64,000 nt of DNA, taken from positions 1 through 64,000 of the forward strand of contig NZ_JAHDYS010000011.1 of the NCBI RefSeq assembly GCF_018531195.1. Direction: 5' to 3'. A program made the translations under genes and the position numbers. This document shows, piece after piece, positions 43,337 to 52,308 of this stretch (position 1 is its first letter; every line of letters starts with the position of its first letter). This DNA comes from Pelotalea chapellei (GTDB lineage: Bacteria > Desulfobacterota > Desulfuromonadia > Geobacterales > Pseudopelobacteraceae). The notes under the pieces are model-generated. The model had not been told where the DNA came from, searched no databases, and saw only the letters and a list, made by a program, of their open reading frames with translations.

Positions 43337-45847
43337 TCAGGCATTACCGTGCACCGATGTTCGGGAGCGCTTTCCGGAGACACCGGCCGGGTTAGCCGAC
43401 GCAGGTTTTTTTTGGGGTGCTGCTGACGGGAATTTTTCCAGAGCCAGCTTGAGAACCTCGTCAATCATCTGCACCGGTACAATTTTGACTTTTTTAAGAA
43501 TTTCGGCAGGAATATCTTCGAGATCTTTCTTATTCTGAAAAGGAATGATCACGGTTTTCATGCCGGAACGAACTGCTGCCAGGATTTTCTCCTTGAGGCC
43601 GCCAATTGGCAGAACCTTGCCTCGCAAAGTTATTTCGCCGGTCATGGCAACATCCTTCCTGACTGGAATACGGGTAATAACCGAAACCAGTGCCACAGTC
43701 ATTGCTGTCCCGGCTGAAGGGCCGTCTTTGGGTATCGCACCGGCCGGAACATGTACATGAATCTCATGTTCCTGAAAAAAATCCGGCTTGATATTGAGTT
43801 CAGCCACATGTGCCCTGATATAAGAATGGGCCGCCTGAATTGATTCTTTCATGACATCGCCCAACTGACCGGTCAAAGTCAGTCCAGCTTTGCCCTGCAT
43901 CAAAGTCGCTTCGATATGCAGAATTTCACCACCCACCGGAGTCCAGGCCAGACCATTGACGACTCCGATTTCATTCTGTTCCAAATCATCTTCCCGTAAG
44001 AATTTTGGAGCTCCCAGGAATGTATGCAGGTTTTTTCCGCTTACTTTGACAATACGCGTTGCACCCTCGGCAACCTTGCGTGCAACCTTGCGGCAGACCG
44101 TGCCGATTTCCCTCTCCAGATTACGCAGACCGGCCTCTCGCGTGAATTTAGCAATTATTTCCCGGATGGCGTCGTCATCAAAACTGATGTGTTTATCCTT
44201 GAGCCCGTTTGCCTCCAGCTGGCGCGGCACCAGATAGCGCCGGGCGATCTCGAGTTTCTCCTCTTCGGTATAACCTGAGAGATTAATGACCTCCATTCGG
44301 TCACGAAGGGCCGAGGGTATCGGATCAATCTGGTTGGCTGTAGCAATGAACATAACATTGGAAAGGTTATAGGGCTGATTGATGTAATGATCGGAGAAGG
44401 AATGATTCTGCTCCGGATCAAGCACCTCCAGCAGTGCGGACGAAGGATCGCCCTTGTAGTCGTAACCCAGCTTGTCCAGCTCATCCAGCATGAAAACAGG
44501 GTTATTGGTGCCGGCCTGCTTCATGCCTTGGATGATTCGGCCGGGCAAAGCGCCGATATAGGTACGGCGATGTCCACGGATCTCTGCTTCGTCCCGCACT
44601 CCTCCAAGGGAAATGCGCACGAATTTGCGTCCCATGGCCCGGGCGATGGATTTACCCAATGAGGTCTTGCCTACGCCCGGCGGCCCCACGAAGCACAGGA
44701 TCGGTCCTTTCATCTTTTTCTTTAACTTGCGCACCGCAAGAAACTCAAGAATGCGCTCCTTGATCTTGTCCAGGTAAAAGTGATCTTCATTGAGGATCTT
44801 CTCTGCCCGGATGATGTCGAGGCTATCGCGGGAGGACTTGCTCCAGGGGATTTCCACCAGCCAGTCAAGGTAGGTACGAATAATCCCCGCTTCGCTCGCA
44901 TCGGGATGCATATTTTCAAGCCGACCAAGCTGTTTGAAGGCTTCCTTCTGAACATTCTCCGGCATGTTAGCTGCTTCAATTGCCTTGCGGATCTCGACCA
45001 GCTCTTCCTTGCCTTCGCCATCACCCAATTCCTGTTGGATAGCACGCATCTGCTCGCGCAGATAATATTCCCGCTGATTTTTGCCCATCTCTTCGCGAGC
45101 AGCGCTCTGAATTTTAGCCTGCACGCTGAGCAATTCAACCTCGCGGTTGAGGAACTCGTTTACTTTGGTCAAGCGTGTTATGGGATCAGCTGTTTCCAGC
45201 AGTTGCTGTGCATCAGAGACCTTAAGCCCAAGGTTGCTGGCGATCAGATCGGCCATGCTGCCGGCATCCTGGATATTCTCCAGGATCACCACCACTTCGG
45301 GAGAAATCTGCTTGCCAAGCTCGATTACTTTGGCCAACTGCTCCCGCACGGTGCGGATTAAGGCCTCTGTTTCAAGAGTCAAGTCAAGTTGGGTATTATC
45401 GTTCAACCTTTCAATGCGAACTGTATAAAAGGGTTTTTCCGTGACGTAGTCGGTGATGCGCGCCTTTGTCAACCCCTGGACGAGTATCTTGACTCTTCCG
45501 TCCGGCAACTTGAGCATGCGCATGATCATTGCCACAGTCCCAACGCTATAGATTTTATCCGACGGCGGATCTTCCTCGCTGATCTCATGCTGAGTCGCCA
45601 GCAGAATCATACGATCGCCAGCCAGAGCGCTATCAACCGCTTTGACCGACATTTCCCGCCCGACAAAAAGTGGGATGATCATGAATGGATACACAACCAC
45701 ATCACGTACCGGCAGGAGCGGCAGCACATCAGGGATCTTCAGTTCTTCCCCTTCCGGTTTCTCTGCATTCAGCTTTTCGTCATCCGGCTGATCTTCTATT
45801 TCTTGATCTTCAACTTCCTCAATCTTAGTCTTGACTGTATCACTCAA
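43337..45847 (-). CDS. lon: ATP-dependent Lon protease
   Basis: An 836-residue LonA. The N-terminal substrate domain starts near residue 38 (LPLLPVRDVVVYP) after an acidic extension; the AAA module carries Walker A CFVGPPGVGKTSLGKS near residue 385 and Walker B VFMLDELDK; the protease domain carries the catalytic Ser in PKDGPSAGTAM and Lys in GGLKEK. The C-terminus has an extra 30-residue basic tail. It starts at a TTG overlapping the hsp20 stop codon, with AAGGAG seven bases upstream, so lon and hsp20 are translationally coupled: chaperone and protease of misfolded proteins. Confidence 0.97.
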   Translation of the reverse strand: MSDTVKTKIEEVEDQEIEDQPDDEKLNAEKPEGEELKIPDVLPLLPVRDVVVYPFMIIPLFVGREMSVKAVDSALAGDRMILLATQHEISEEDPPSDKIYSVGTVAMIMRMLKLPDGRVKILVQGLTKARITDYVTEKPFYTVRIERLNDNTQLDLTLETEALIRTVREQLAKVIELGKQISPEVVVILENIQDAGSMADLIASNLGLKVSDAQQLLETADPITRLTKVNEFLNREVELLSVQAKIQSAAREEMGKNQREYYLREQMRAIQQELGDGEGKEELVEIRKAIEAANMPENVQKEAFKQLGRLENMHPDASEAGIIRTYLDWLVEIPWSKSSRDSLDIIRAEKILNEDHFYLDKIKERILEFLAVRKLKKKMKGPILCFVGPPGVGKTSLGKSIARAMGRKFVRISLGGVRDEAEIRGHRRTYIGALPGRIIQGMKQAGTNNPVFMLDELDKLGYDYKGDPSSALLEVLDPEQNHSFSDHYINQPYNLSNVMFIATANQIDPIPSALRDRMEVINLSGYTEEEKLEIARRYLVPRQLEANGLKDKHISFDDDAIREIIAKFTREAGLRNLEREIGTVCRKVARKVAEGATRIVKVSGKNLHTFLGAPKFLREDDLEQNEIGVVNGLAWTPVGGEILHIEATLMQGKAGLTLTGQLGDVMKESIQAAHSYIRAHVAELNIKPDFFQEHEIHVHVPAGAIPKDGPSAGTAMTVALVSVITRIPVRKDVAMTGEITLRGKVLPIGGLKEKILAAVRSGMKTVIIPFQNKKDLEDIPAEILKKVKIVPVQMIDEVLKLALEKFPSAAPQKKPASANPAGVSGKRSRTSVHGNA

Positions 45848-46277
45848 TGGTAATCTCCTTTATGGGTACCTGCACATCGCCGGTTTTAGGGCATACCACC
45901 CGCAACACGCCCAAACGGTACTCGGCTGTTATGGAACGGTAATCGATGGTGCCTGGTATCTGTATTACATGATTGAATTGGCCAAATGCCCGTTCCACAC
46001 AGACAAAACATCCTTCAACCTGTTCACGCGGTTTTTGCGCTTCCAGAATGAGTGAAACTCCGCTGACCCTGAGAGAGATATCCTCTGGTCTAAATCCTGG
46101 CAGATCAAACTCCAGAATCACCTCATCAGCAGATTCGTACATATCCATCAAAGGACGGTTTTCTGTATCATCCAACCGGTCCCGCATTTCCAGGACATGC
46201 AGAAGACTCCTGATCTCTTCGGCCTGACGACTGAATATCTCCAGGTGATACGGCTTGTTGCCTGAATAGTTTGGCAT
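45840..46277 (-). CDS. Small heat-shock protein (Hsp20/alpha-crystallin family)
   Basis: A 145-residue small heat-shock protein that holds unfolding proteins. The alpha-crystallin domain spans about residues 45-140, with EFDLPGFRPEDISLRVSG near the start; the A-x-x-x-G-V-L family motif is present as ITAEYRLGVLRVVCP. It diverges more than the two Hsp20 proteins at 48.7-49.6 kb and has a Cys-containing loop (GCFVCVERAF). ATG 46277 is chosen; a TTG nine codons upstream is possible. It overlaps lon. Confidence 0.87.
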   Translation of the reverse strand: MPNYSGNKPYHLEIFSRQAEEIRSLLHVLEMRDRLDDTENRPLMDMYESADEVILEFDLPGFRPEDISLRVSGVSLILEAQKPREQVEGCFVCVERAFGQFNHVIQIPGTIDYRSITAEYRLGVLRVVCPKTGDVQVPIKEITIE

Positions 46278-46397
46278 AGCAAGTTTCCCGTCCTGACATA
46301 GCAATGAAGGAGCACTGACTATTTAGATCATGTAACCATTCCTGTGACCAATGTCAAGGCCGTCAGCAGCAAATCGCCGACATCGCACAGAAAACGA

Positions 46398-46426
46398 TTG
46401 ACATGAAGGTGGTATTGCAGGATATT
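46398..46426 (+). promoter_or_regulatory. Sigma-70 promoter of speA
   Basis: TTGACA (46398-46403) and GATATT (46421-46426) are 17 bases apart, giving a leader of about 160 nt before speA, in which I see no known riboswitch. Confidence 0.6.
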
Positions 46427-46591
46427 TTTAGCCTTTTATGCAGCTTAGCATCCCGCCTGGAACTCCCATGGTGTACCGGCGGAAAAAACAGTCTCCGTTG
46501 TGAGTCCAAACATGAGCATCTTCATCCTTCCACTCACACTACACTCAGCATAACAATTCACACATATCAATCGAAAGCCGGGGAAATCAGT

Positions 46592-48499
46592 ATGGAACGT
46601 TGGACAAGTAATGATTCCGCCAAGATATACAACCTGGACAACTGGGGTGCCGACCTTTTCTCGATCAACAAAAAAGGAAACATCTGCGTCCATCCTTCTT
46701 CCAACTCCAAACATTCCATCGACCTGCGGGTGCTCGTCGACGATCTGATCAAGCGCAAGATAAAGCCACCCATCCTGCTGCGTTTCATGGATGTTCTCCA
46801 GGGGCGCATCGCGAGCATCAACCGGGTCTTCAGGAATGCGATTCAGGAGAATGAATATCCAGCCAAATACCAGACCTTCTACCCCATCAAGGTCAATCAG
46901 CAGCGCCAGGTCGTGGAGGCTATCGCCAACTTCGGCAAACGTTACAACATTGGACTTGAGGTAGGATCAAAACCGGAACTGGTGGCTGCCATTTCCATAT
47001 CTACCGGCAACGGGCTGCCGATTATCTGCAACGGTTACAAGGACGGCGAGTACATTGAGACTGTCTTGTATGCCACCAAAATCGGCTATGACATCACCAT
47101 TGTCATTGAAAAACTCTTTGAGCTGGAAAAGATAATTGAAATTTCCAAAAAGACCGGTATTCGGCCCAAATTAGGCATCCGCGTCAAACTTTCCTCCAAG
47201 GGTACCGGCAAATGGGCCACCTCAGGCGGAGAAGACGCAAAATTCGGACTGCGCATGACAGAGATGATCGCTGCAATCCGCATATTGGAAGAAAACGGCA
47301 TGCTGGAATGCGTAAAACTGCTGCATTCCCACATCGGCAGCCAGATCACCAAGATAGACAAGATCAAAACCGCCCTGATTGAGGCAGCTCGCATTTATAC
47401 AGAAATGAAGAAGCTCGGTGTCGGCATCGAATACCTGGATATCGGAGGCGGCCTGGGAGTCGACTACGACGGATCCAAATCAAGTTACTTCTCCAGCGTC
47501 AATTACACTGTTGAAGAGTACGCCAACGACGTTATTTATCAGATCAAAAACATCTGCGACGAAGCCGGCGTGGAGTGCCCCAATATCATTTCCGAATCAG
47601 GGCGGGCAACTGTTGCGCACTATTCTTTGATGGTAACCAATGTCCTGAACACCAACACTCAGAATATCATGCCCGATTTTGAGGAGATTCTGGCCCAGAC
47701 AGAAAAGCCGGCACCCACCGTAAAAAAACTGATGGACATTTACAAGAGCATCGACCGCTATTCTCTGCGCGAGGATTATCACGACACTCTGCAGCTGATC
47801 AATGAAGCGGTCAGCCTGTTCAATCTGGGCTATCTGACCCTAAACGACAGGGCAATCGCCGAGTGGCTTTACGCAAAAATTATCAAAAAAATCAACAGCA
47901 TCGTGGAAAAGATCAAACCAATTCCTGAGGAATTGCAAAATTTTCAGCTTTCGCTGCGCCAGACATATTTTGCCAATTTTTCACTTTTCCAGTCGATCCC
48001 TGATTCATGGGCAATTGACCAGCTGTTTCCAATTATGCCGATTCAGCGTCTGAACAGCAAACCGGACGTAATGGCTTCCGTTGCCGACATTACCTGTGAT
48101 TCCGATGGTGAAATCACCAGTTTTGTCGGCGAACAGGGTCGCACAAAATTTCTTCCGCTGCACAAGATCCGCAAGGATGAAGACTATTACCTGGGCTTCT
48201 TCCTGATCGGCGCCTACCAGGAGATCCTTGGCGATCTGCACAACCTGTTCGGCGACACCAATGCCGTCCACATCACCTTCAACAAAAAAACCGGGTACAT
48301 GATTGATACGGTCATCAACGGGGACGCCACCTGGGAAACTCTGAAATACGTCCAATACAAGGGACCGGAGATTCTGAAGACAGTCCGTGACAACCTTGAA
48401 AAAAGCGTAGCGTCCAAAAAGATATCCATCGAAGAAAGCAGCCACTTCATTGAGCTGCTGGACAGAACATTGTTGGGTTATACCTATCTGGGAGAATAA
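46592..48499 (+). CDS. speA: Biosynthetic arginine decarboxylase
   Basis: A 635-residue PLP enzyme of the alanine racemase/ornithine decarboxylase-like fold III group that makes agmatine from arginine for polyamines. The PLP lysine lies in YPIKVNQQRQVVEA near residue 95; HSHIGSQI near residue 250 and DIGGGLGVDYDG near residue 285 are phosphate- and substrate-binding motifs, and CDSDGEIT near residue 505 holds the second active-site region. ATG 46592 (MERWTSND) matches the usual start; the longer upstream frame is ignored because it overlaps the promoter. Confidence 0.94.
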   Translation: MERWTSNDSAKIYNLDNWGADLFSINKKGNICVHPSSNSKHSIDLRVLVDDLIKRKIKPPILLRFMDVLQGRIASINRVFRNAIQENEYPAKYQTFYPIKVNQQRQVVEAIANFGKRYNIGLEVGSKPELVAAISISTGNGLPIICNGYKDGEYIETVLYATKIGYDITIVIEKLFELEKIIEISKKTGIRPKLGIRVKLSSKGTGKWATSGGEDAKFGLRMTEMIAAIRILEENGMLECVKLLHSHIGSQITKIDKIKTALIEAARIYTEMKKLGVGIEYLDIGGGLGVDYDGSKSSYFSSVNYTVEEYANDVIYQIKNICDEAGVECPNIISESGRATVAHYSLMVTNVLNTNTQNIMPDFEEILAQTEKPAPTVKKLMDIYKSIDRYSLREDYHDTLQLINEAVSLFNLGYLTLNDRAIAEWLYAKIIKKINSIVEKIKPIPEELQNFQLSLRQTYFANFSLFQSIPDSWAIDQLFPIMPIQRLNSKPDVMASVADITCDSDGEITSFVGEQGRTKFLPLHKIRKDEDYYLGFFLIGAYQEILGDLHNLFGDTNAVHITFNKKTGYMIDTVINGDATWETLKYVQYKGPEILKTVRDNLEKSVASKKISIEESSHFIELLDRTLLGYTYLGE

Positions 48500-48749
48500 T
48501 TGTTTTTGCTGTGCCTTGGCTTCAGCAATGAAGTCAAGGCATGGCAAAAAGCAGCTCCCCCCACATCGAATCCCCAAGACAATTTCTGCTGACCCATTTC
48601 CCCAAGCTTGATCCTGTCCCAACTGCATAAAACTGCTAATCCCCAGACGGCTTAGAAATCGATCAAACCACCTGTTTTCTCCCCCTTGACATTGCCGAAT
48701 CCGACATTATGTTTCTACCAGAATACATTTTGGAAAGGAGGCAATCATC
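48500..48749. other. Intergenic region with long hairpin and hsp20 promoter
   Basis: A hairpin with a stem of about 20 bp (48503-48550, TTTTTGC outer arms and inner GTGCCTTG and CTTCA) lies right after speA; no T tract follows on either strand. TTGACA at 48686-48691 and TATGTT at 48708-48713, 16 bases apart, may be the promoter for the two hsp20 genes; no clear sigma-32 or CIRCE element is visible. Confidence 0.5.
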
Positions 48750-49199
48750 ATGGCAAGCTGGGATGTTTTCAGAGAATTGGATAACTTACGAAGGGAAATG
48801 GACGATGCTTTTCGCAATTCCGGACATGCTCGTCCACTACAGACTGCCTTTCTCTCACCGGTAACGATGCGGCGTTTTCCTCTGGTCAATTTCAGTGAAG
48901 ATGACGATCACGTCTATGTGGAAGCACTGGTACCAGGAGTTGACGCCAAGGATATCGATCTCACCGTATTGCGCAACACCATTACCATCAGTGGAGAACG
49001 AAAACCTTTCTCAGAACAAAAGGGCCATGTGGTGCACCGCAGTGAACTCGGATGCGGGAAGTTCTCCCGAACACTGGAACTGCCGGTCGATATCGATGCC
49101 AACCGGGTTGAAGCTGAGTGCAAGGATGGCATAATGAGACTAACCCTGGCCAAACCTGAGCATGTAAAGCCCCGGAAAATTCAAATCAAACTTTCGTGA
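48750..49199 (+). CDS. Small heat-shock protein (Hsp20 family)
   Basis: A 149-residue Hsp20. The start MASWDVFRELDNLRREMDD is the common N-terminus of bacterial class A proteins, the alpha-crystallin domain spans about residues 42-140 (FSEDDDHVYVEALVPGVDAK), and CKDGIMRLTLAKPE matches the A-x-x-x-n-G-v-L family motif. GGAGG precedes the ATG. The next hsp20 gene begins 29 bases after its stop, so they form a pair that could make mixed oligomers. Confidence 0.93.
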   Translation: MASWDVFRELDNLRREMDDAFRNSGHARPLQTAFLSPVTMRRFPLVNFSEDDDHVYVEALVPGVDAKDIDLTVLRNTITISGERKPFSEQKGHVVHRSELGCGKFSRTLELPVDIDANRVEAECKDGIMRLTLAKPEHVKPRKIQIKLS

Positions 49200-49228
49200 A
49201 AAGAATTCAATCGAGGGAGGTTAGCATT

Positions 49229-49627
49229 ATGGCTGAGAACGCAGTAGCCGAAAAAAATGAGGAAAAGAATCCCCTGGCAAGGGAGGAGAGCAGATCATAC
49301 GAAAGATATATCAAGCCCGCTGTAAATATCATTGAAACAGAAGAGGGGCTGACCCTGACGGCAGATGTTCCAGGAGCGACAAAAGATACTCTTGAGGTAC
49401 ATGTTGAAAAGGGAATTCTCACCCTGAGCGCATCGGCCTCACGAAACTTGCCCGGAAAACCGGCCTATACCGAGTTCGAACTGGCTACTTATTACCGTCA
49501 GTTCTCGATCCCGGAGGTTCTGGATCAAGAAAAGGCGCGAGCCGACCTGTCCAACGGTATCCTGACCCTGCAAATCCCCAAAAGAGAGGCTGCAAAACCA
49601 CGCAAGATAGAGGTAAAAGTCAGCTGA
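49229..49627 (+). CDS. Small heat-shock protein (Hsp20 family), second of pair
   Basis: A 132-residue Hsp20 with a lysine/glutamate-rich N-terminus and the alpha-crystallin domain from about residue 30: IETEEGLTLTADVPGATKD, VEKGILTLSA, and DLSNGILTLQIPKRE as the conserved end motif. ATG 49229 follows GGGAGG; a GTG eleven codons upstream that overlaps the preceding stop is less likely. A strong terminator follows. Confidence 0.92.
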   Translation: MAENAVAEKNEEKNPLAREESRSYERYIKPAVNIIETEEGLTLTADVPGATKDTLEVHVEKGILTLSASASRNLPGKPAYTEFELATYYRQFSIPEVLDQEKARADLSNGILTLQIPKREAAKPRKIEVKVS

Positions 49628-49640
49628 CACCTGACGCACA

Positions 49641-49671
49641 ACAGGGGCAACCGCATGGTTGCCCCTGTTTG
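49641..49671 (+). terminator. Rho-independent terminator after the hsp20 pair
   Basis: ACAGGGGCAACC and its complement form a 12-bp stem around a GCAT loop, followed by TTTGAT, 14 bases past the stop codon. Confidence 0.8.
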
Positions 49672-49695
49672 ATGTAGTTCAACCGGCACCGCCAT

Positions 49696-51774
49696 TCAGG
49701 CACGATCAAGAAACCTTTCAAATTCTTCAGATTGCAACGGCCCACTTATCAGAAATCCCTGAACCTCGTCGCATCCACTCCTCTGGACCATTGACAGCTG
49801 TTTCTCCGTTTCAACACCGTGAGCAATCACCCTCATTTTAAGATTATGTGACATGGCTACAACGGCGTTGACAACGGCCATATCGTGAGGTTCGGTAAGC
49901 ATATTCCTGATAAAGCTGCGATCAATCTTGACCTTGTTGATCGGCATCTTGGTTATCCACTGCAAAGATGATGCTCCACTTCCAAAGTTATCGATCGACA
50001 GCGCCACCCCCAGATCCGCCAGTTCCTGCACACTACGATAGGAAAAATCAATATTATCCATGATGGTGTTCTCGGAAACTTCAAACTTGAGTTGCTGCGG
50101 ATTAAGTCCTGTTTCAGCAAGAATTTTAGCGGTTTTGTCTATCAGACCGGGATGATGAAACTGGCGGTTTGAGAGATTCACGATGACACTTAGGGGATAG
50201 CCTTTATCGTTCCATTCCCTGGCGTGATCACATGCATTGCGTATGACCCATTCTCCGATCGGGACGATAGCTCCCGTATCCTCCGCAACTGCCAAAAACT
50301 GATCCGGCGTAAGCAGCCCCTGCTCCGGATGCCGCCATCGAAGAAGCGCTTCGGCACCGATTATTTCACGGGTGTCACTATTTACCAACGGCTGAAAAAG
50401 CAGCTGCAGCTCGCCTCTGCCCACTGCCTGCCGCAGGAACGTTTCCATTTGTTGCCGCTTCATAGTGCGATCATTGATCTCCGCATTGTAAAACTGATAG
50501 GTGTTACGGGCCGCCCCCTTGGCGTCATACATGGCGATATCCGCCTTTTTCATCAGCTCGTCGATACTGTTGCCGTCATCGGGATACATGCTGATACCAA
50601 TACTTGTTGTACAATTGACAGGACTCCCCTCCAGCATAAAAGGCGTCTCAAACACACCCAGAATTTTCCTGAGTACATTGCCCAAATCACCCCCCTGACT
50701 GAGATCCGGCATCAACACTGTAAACTCATCTCCACCCAGACGCGCAACGGTATCGGACTCCCTGATGCACCCTCTCAGTCTCTGAGCTACCTCCTGAAGC
50801 AAGCAATCTCCCGCGTGATGGCCCAAGGTATCGTTAATCTGCTTGAAACCATTCAAATCCAGAAACAACAAGGCCAGCTTGGTCCCGTTGCGGCGTGCCT
50901 GGGGCAACTCGACCGAAAGAAAATCCATGAAAAGCTGGCGATTCGGCAAGTCGGTCAGCAGGTCATGCTGAGCCTGATGCTTGATAGTCGCTTCCATTTC
51001 ACTTCGTTCCGTAATGTCCCGAGCTATTGAAGAAACTCCCGCAATATTACCGGAGGCATCCAGGATGGTTGACAGGGTCAGCGAGATCATGATCTGTTTG
51101 CTGTCCTTGCGACAACCCACTGTTTCGAAATGCTTGATCACCTCTCCATCCAACGCTTTTCGATAAAGCTGTAAAACCTCTTCGCTACGATCGGACGGCG
51201 CCAGCAGAGCGACATTTTTTCCCTGAACTTCCTCGGCCGTATAACCGTAAATAGCTTCAGCTCCGGAATTCCAGCTGGAGATGATCCCCTCATCAGTAAC
51301 GGAAAAAATTGCATCGTTGGAATATTCAACTATGGCTGCCAGCTTGGCGCGTTCTGCTTCTGTATAGCGAACCAGCCGTTTCAGCATGATCTCTTCAACA
51401 CTCTTATCAATCACCATGAAAAGTTCGGTGGTGTTTACCGGCTTCAAAACATAATGACGAATGCCTATTTCGATGGATTCCAGCAGATAAGAGGGCTCGT
51501 TATGGGCAGTAACGGCAATGATAATGACTTCAGGAGCGAGTTTTCTGATCTCCTTTGCCATCAAAATACCGTTCATGACCGGCATATTCATGTCTGACAT
51601 GACAATATCGGGGCGATAGATTTCAAACATGACCAGTCCCTGCTGGCCATTTTCGGCAACCAGCAGTTTCAGTTCAGGGTATCTCACCGCAAATATTCTG
51701 GAAATCATTTCTCTACCGTCGCTGTCATCCTCAACATAGAGAAAGGTTATTCCAGAAAGACTGCTCTGTTCCAT
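49696..51774 (-). CDS. Response regulator with PAS, GGDEF and EAL domains
   Basis: A 692-residue cyclic-di-GMP protein: receiver domain (residues 8-120, phosphoacceptor Asp in VMSDMNMP), PAS domain (about 145-255), GGDEF domain (265-425, active-site RLGGDEF) and EAL domain (440-690). The EAL signature GAEALLRW, FEVSEN and VKIDRSF are present, but the metal-binding DDFGTG motif reads DNFGSG, so phosphodiesterase activity may be weakened. Diguanylate cyclase activity looks intact. GAGG precedes the ATG. No histidine kinase is adjacent, so the input partner is unknown. Confidence 0.93.
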   Translation of the reverse strand: MEQSSLSGITFLYVEDDSDGREMISRIFAVRYPELKLLVAENGQQGLVMFEIYRPDIVMSDMNMPVMNGILMAKEIRKLAPEVIIIAVTAHNEPSYLLESIEIGIRHYVLKPVNTTELFMVIDKSVEEIMLKRLVRYTEAERAKLAAIVEYSNDAIFSVTDEGIISSWNSGAEAIYGYTAEEVQGKNVALLAPSDRSEEVLQLYRKALDGEVIKHFETVGCRKDSKQIMISLTLSTILDASGNIAGVSSIARDITERSEMEATIKHQAQHDLLTDLPNRQLFMDFLSVELPQARRNGTKLALLFLDLNGFKQINDTLGHHAGDCLLQEVAQRLRGCIRESDTVARLGGDEFTVLMPDLSQGGDLGNVLRKILGVFETPFMLEGSPVNCTTSIGISMYPDDGNSIDELMKKADIAMYDAKGAARNTYQFYNAEINDRTMKRQQMETFLRQAVGRGELQLLFQPLVNSDTREIIGAEALLRWRHPEQGLLTPDQFLAVAEDTGAIVPIGEWVIRNACDHAREWNDKGYPLSVIVNLSNRQFHHPGLIDKTAKILAETGLNPQQLKFEVSENTIMDNIDFSYRSVQELADLGVALSIDNFGSGASSLQWITKMPINKVKIDRSFIRNMLTEPHDMAVVNAVVAMSHNLKMRVIAHGVETEKQLSMVQRSGCDEVQGFLISGPLQSEEFERFLDRA

Positions 51775-51865
51775 AAATACCTCTGCAGAGATAGAGCCCC
51801 AAAATTGCTCATCTGATGTTGCCCCTAAAATTTATCACAGATACGGGGGAGAGCAACCCACAGAG

Positions 51866-51901
51866 CCCGCATTGAGACATCTGCGGGTTTTTTGGTATAC
51901 T
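51866..51901 (+). promoter_or_regulatory. Hairpin and overlapping promoter of the small gene at 51949
   Basis: CCCGCA/TGCGGG arms followed by six T (51866-51893) look like a terminator, and TTGAGA (51872) with TATACT (51896-51901), 18 bases apart, overlaps it as a promoter. No plus-strand gene lies directly upstream for the terminator to serve. Confidence 0.45.
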
Positions 51902-51948
51902 ACACAAAAGAGTTAGTTATTCTTTCCTTGGCAACAGGATAATCAGCG

Positions 51949-52143
51949 ATGAGAGTCATGGTTAGATATCAGGATAACAGTTGCGGCATGGTTGAAGACT
52001 TCATACTGGAAGATCTGATCTGGGGAGACGAGATCACCGCCTTCCGCCGTGCGGGGGGGTGGGCTGTCATCGGCCGCGACCGGTTGCGAAGCCAGGGCAG
52101 GGAACGACGAAAGAAAGGTGCCCTGATCAACATTTTTGTTTAA
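51949..52143 (+). CDS. Small conserved protein, GSU3473-like
   Basis: A 64-residue protein: MVRYQDNSCGMVEDFILEDLI followed by ITAFRRAGGWAVIGRDRLR and a basic tail. The pattern resembles the short Geobacter family known as GSU3473, whose function is not known. No signal peptide or membrane segment. It is followed by a terminator (52238) with no further gene in between, so it is probably monocistronic. The call as a real gene rests on the family resemblance and its promoter; ATG 51958 (MVRYQD) is an alternative start. Confidence 0.6.
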   Translation: MRVMVRYQDNSCGMVEDFILEDLIWGDEITAFRRAGGWAVIGRDRLRSQGRERRKKGALINIFV

Positions 52144-52237
52144 TTAACAAACGGTTGCATTTCGGCTACACCACCTGTCTGCACTATTTTTCTCATTGAT
52201 CCCGCAGATATCATCATGTTATAAATATTTTCAGCCA

Positions 52238-52266
52238 AACCACAGGGCGTCCCCTGTGGTTTTATT
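52238..52266 (+). terminator. Rho-independent terminator
   Basis: AACCACAGGG and CCCTGTGGTT with a short loop are followed by TTTATTTT, about 95 bases after the small gene. Confidence 0.8.
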
Positions 52267-52308
52267 TTACCAAGACCTGTCTGTGTCGCATCGTTTGAAG
52301 GAGTTGCT

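Noticed and set aside
46403-46591. 63-residue extension of SpeA
   Set aside because: It begins within the -35 box of the predicted promoter and does not look like SpeA.
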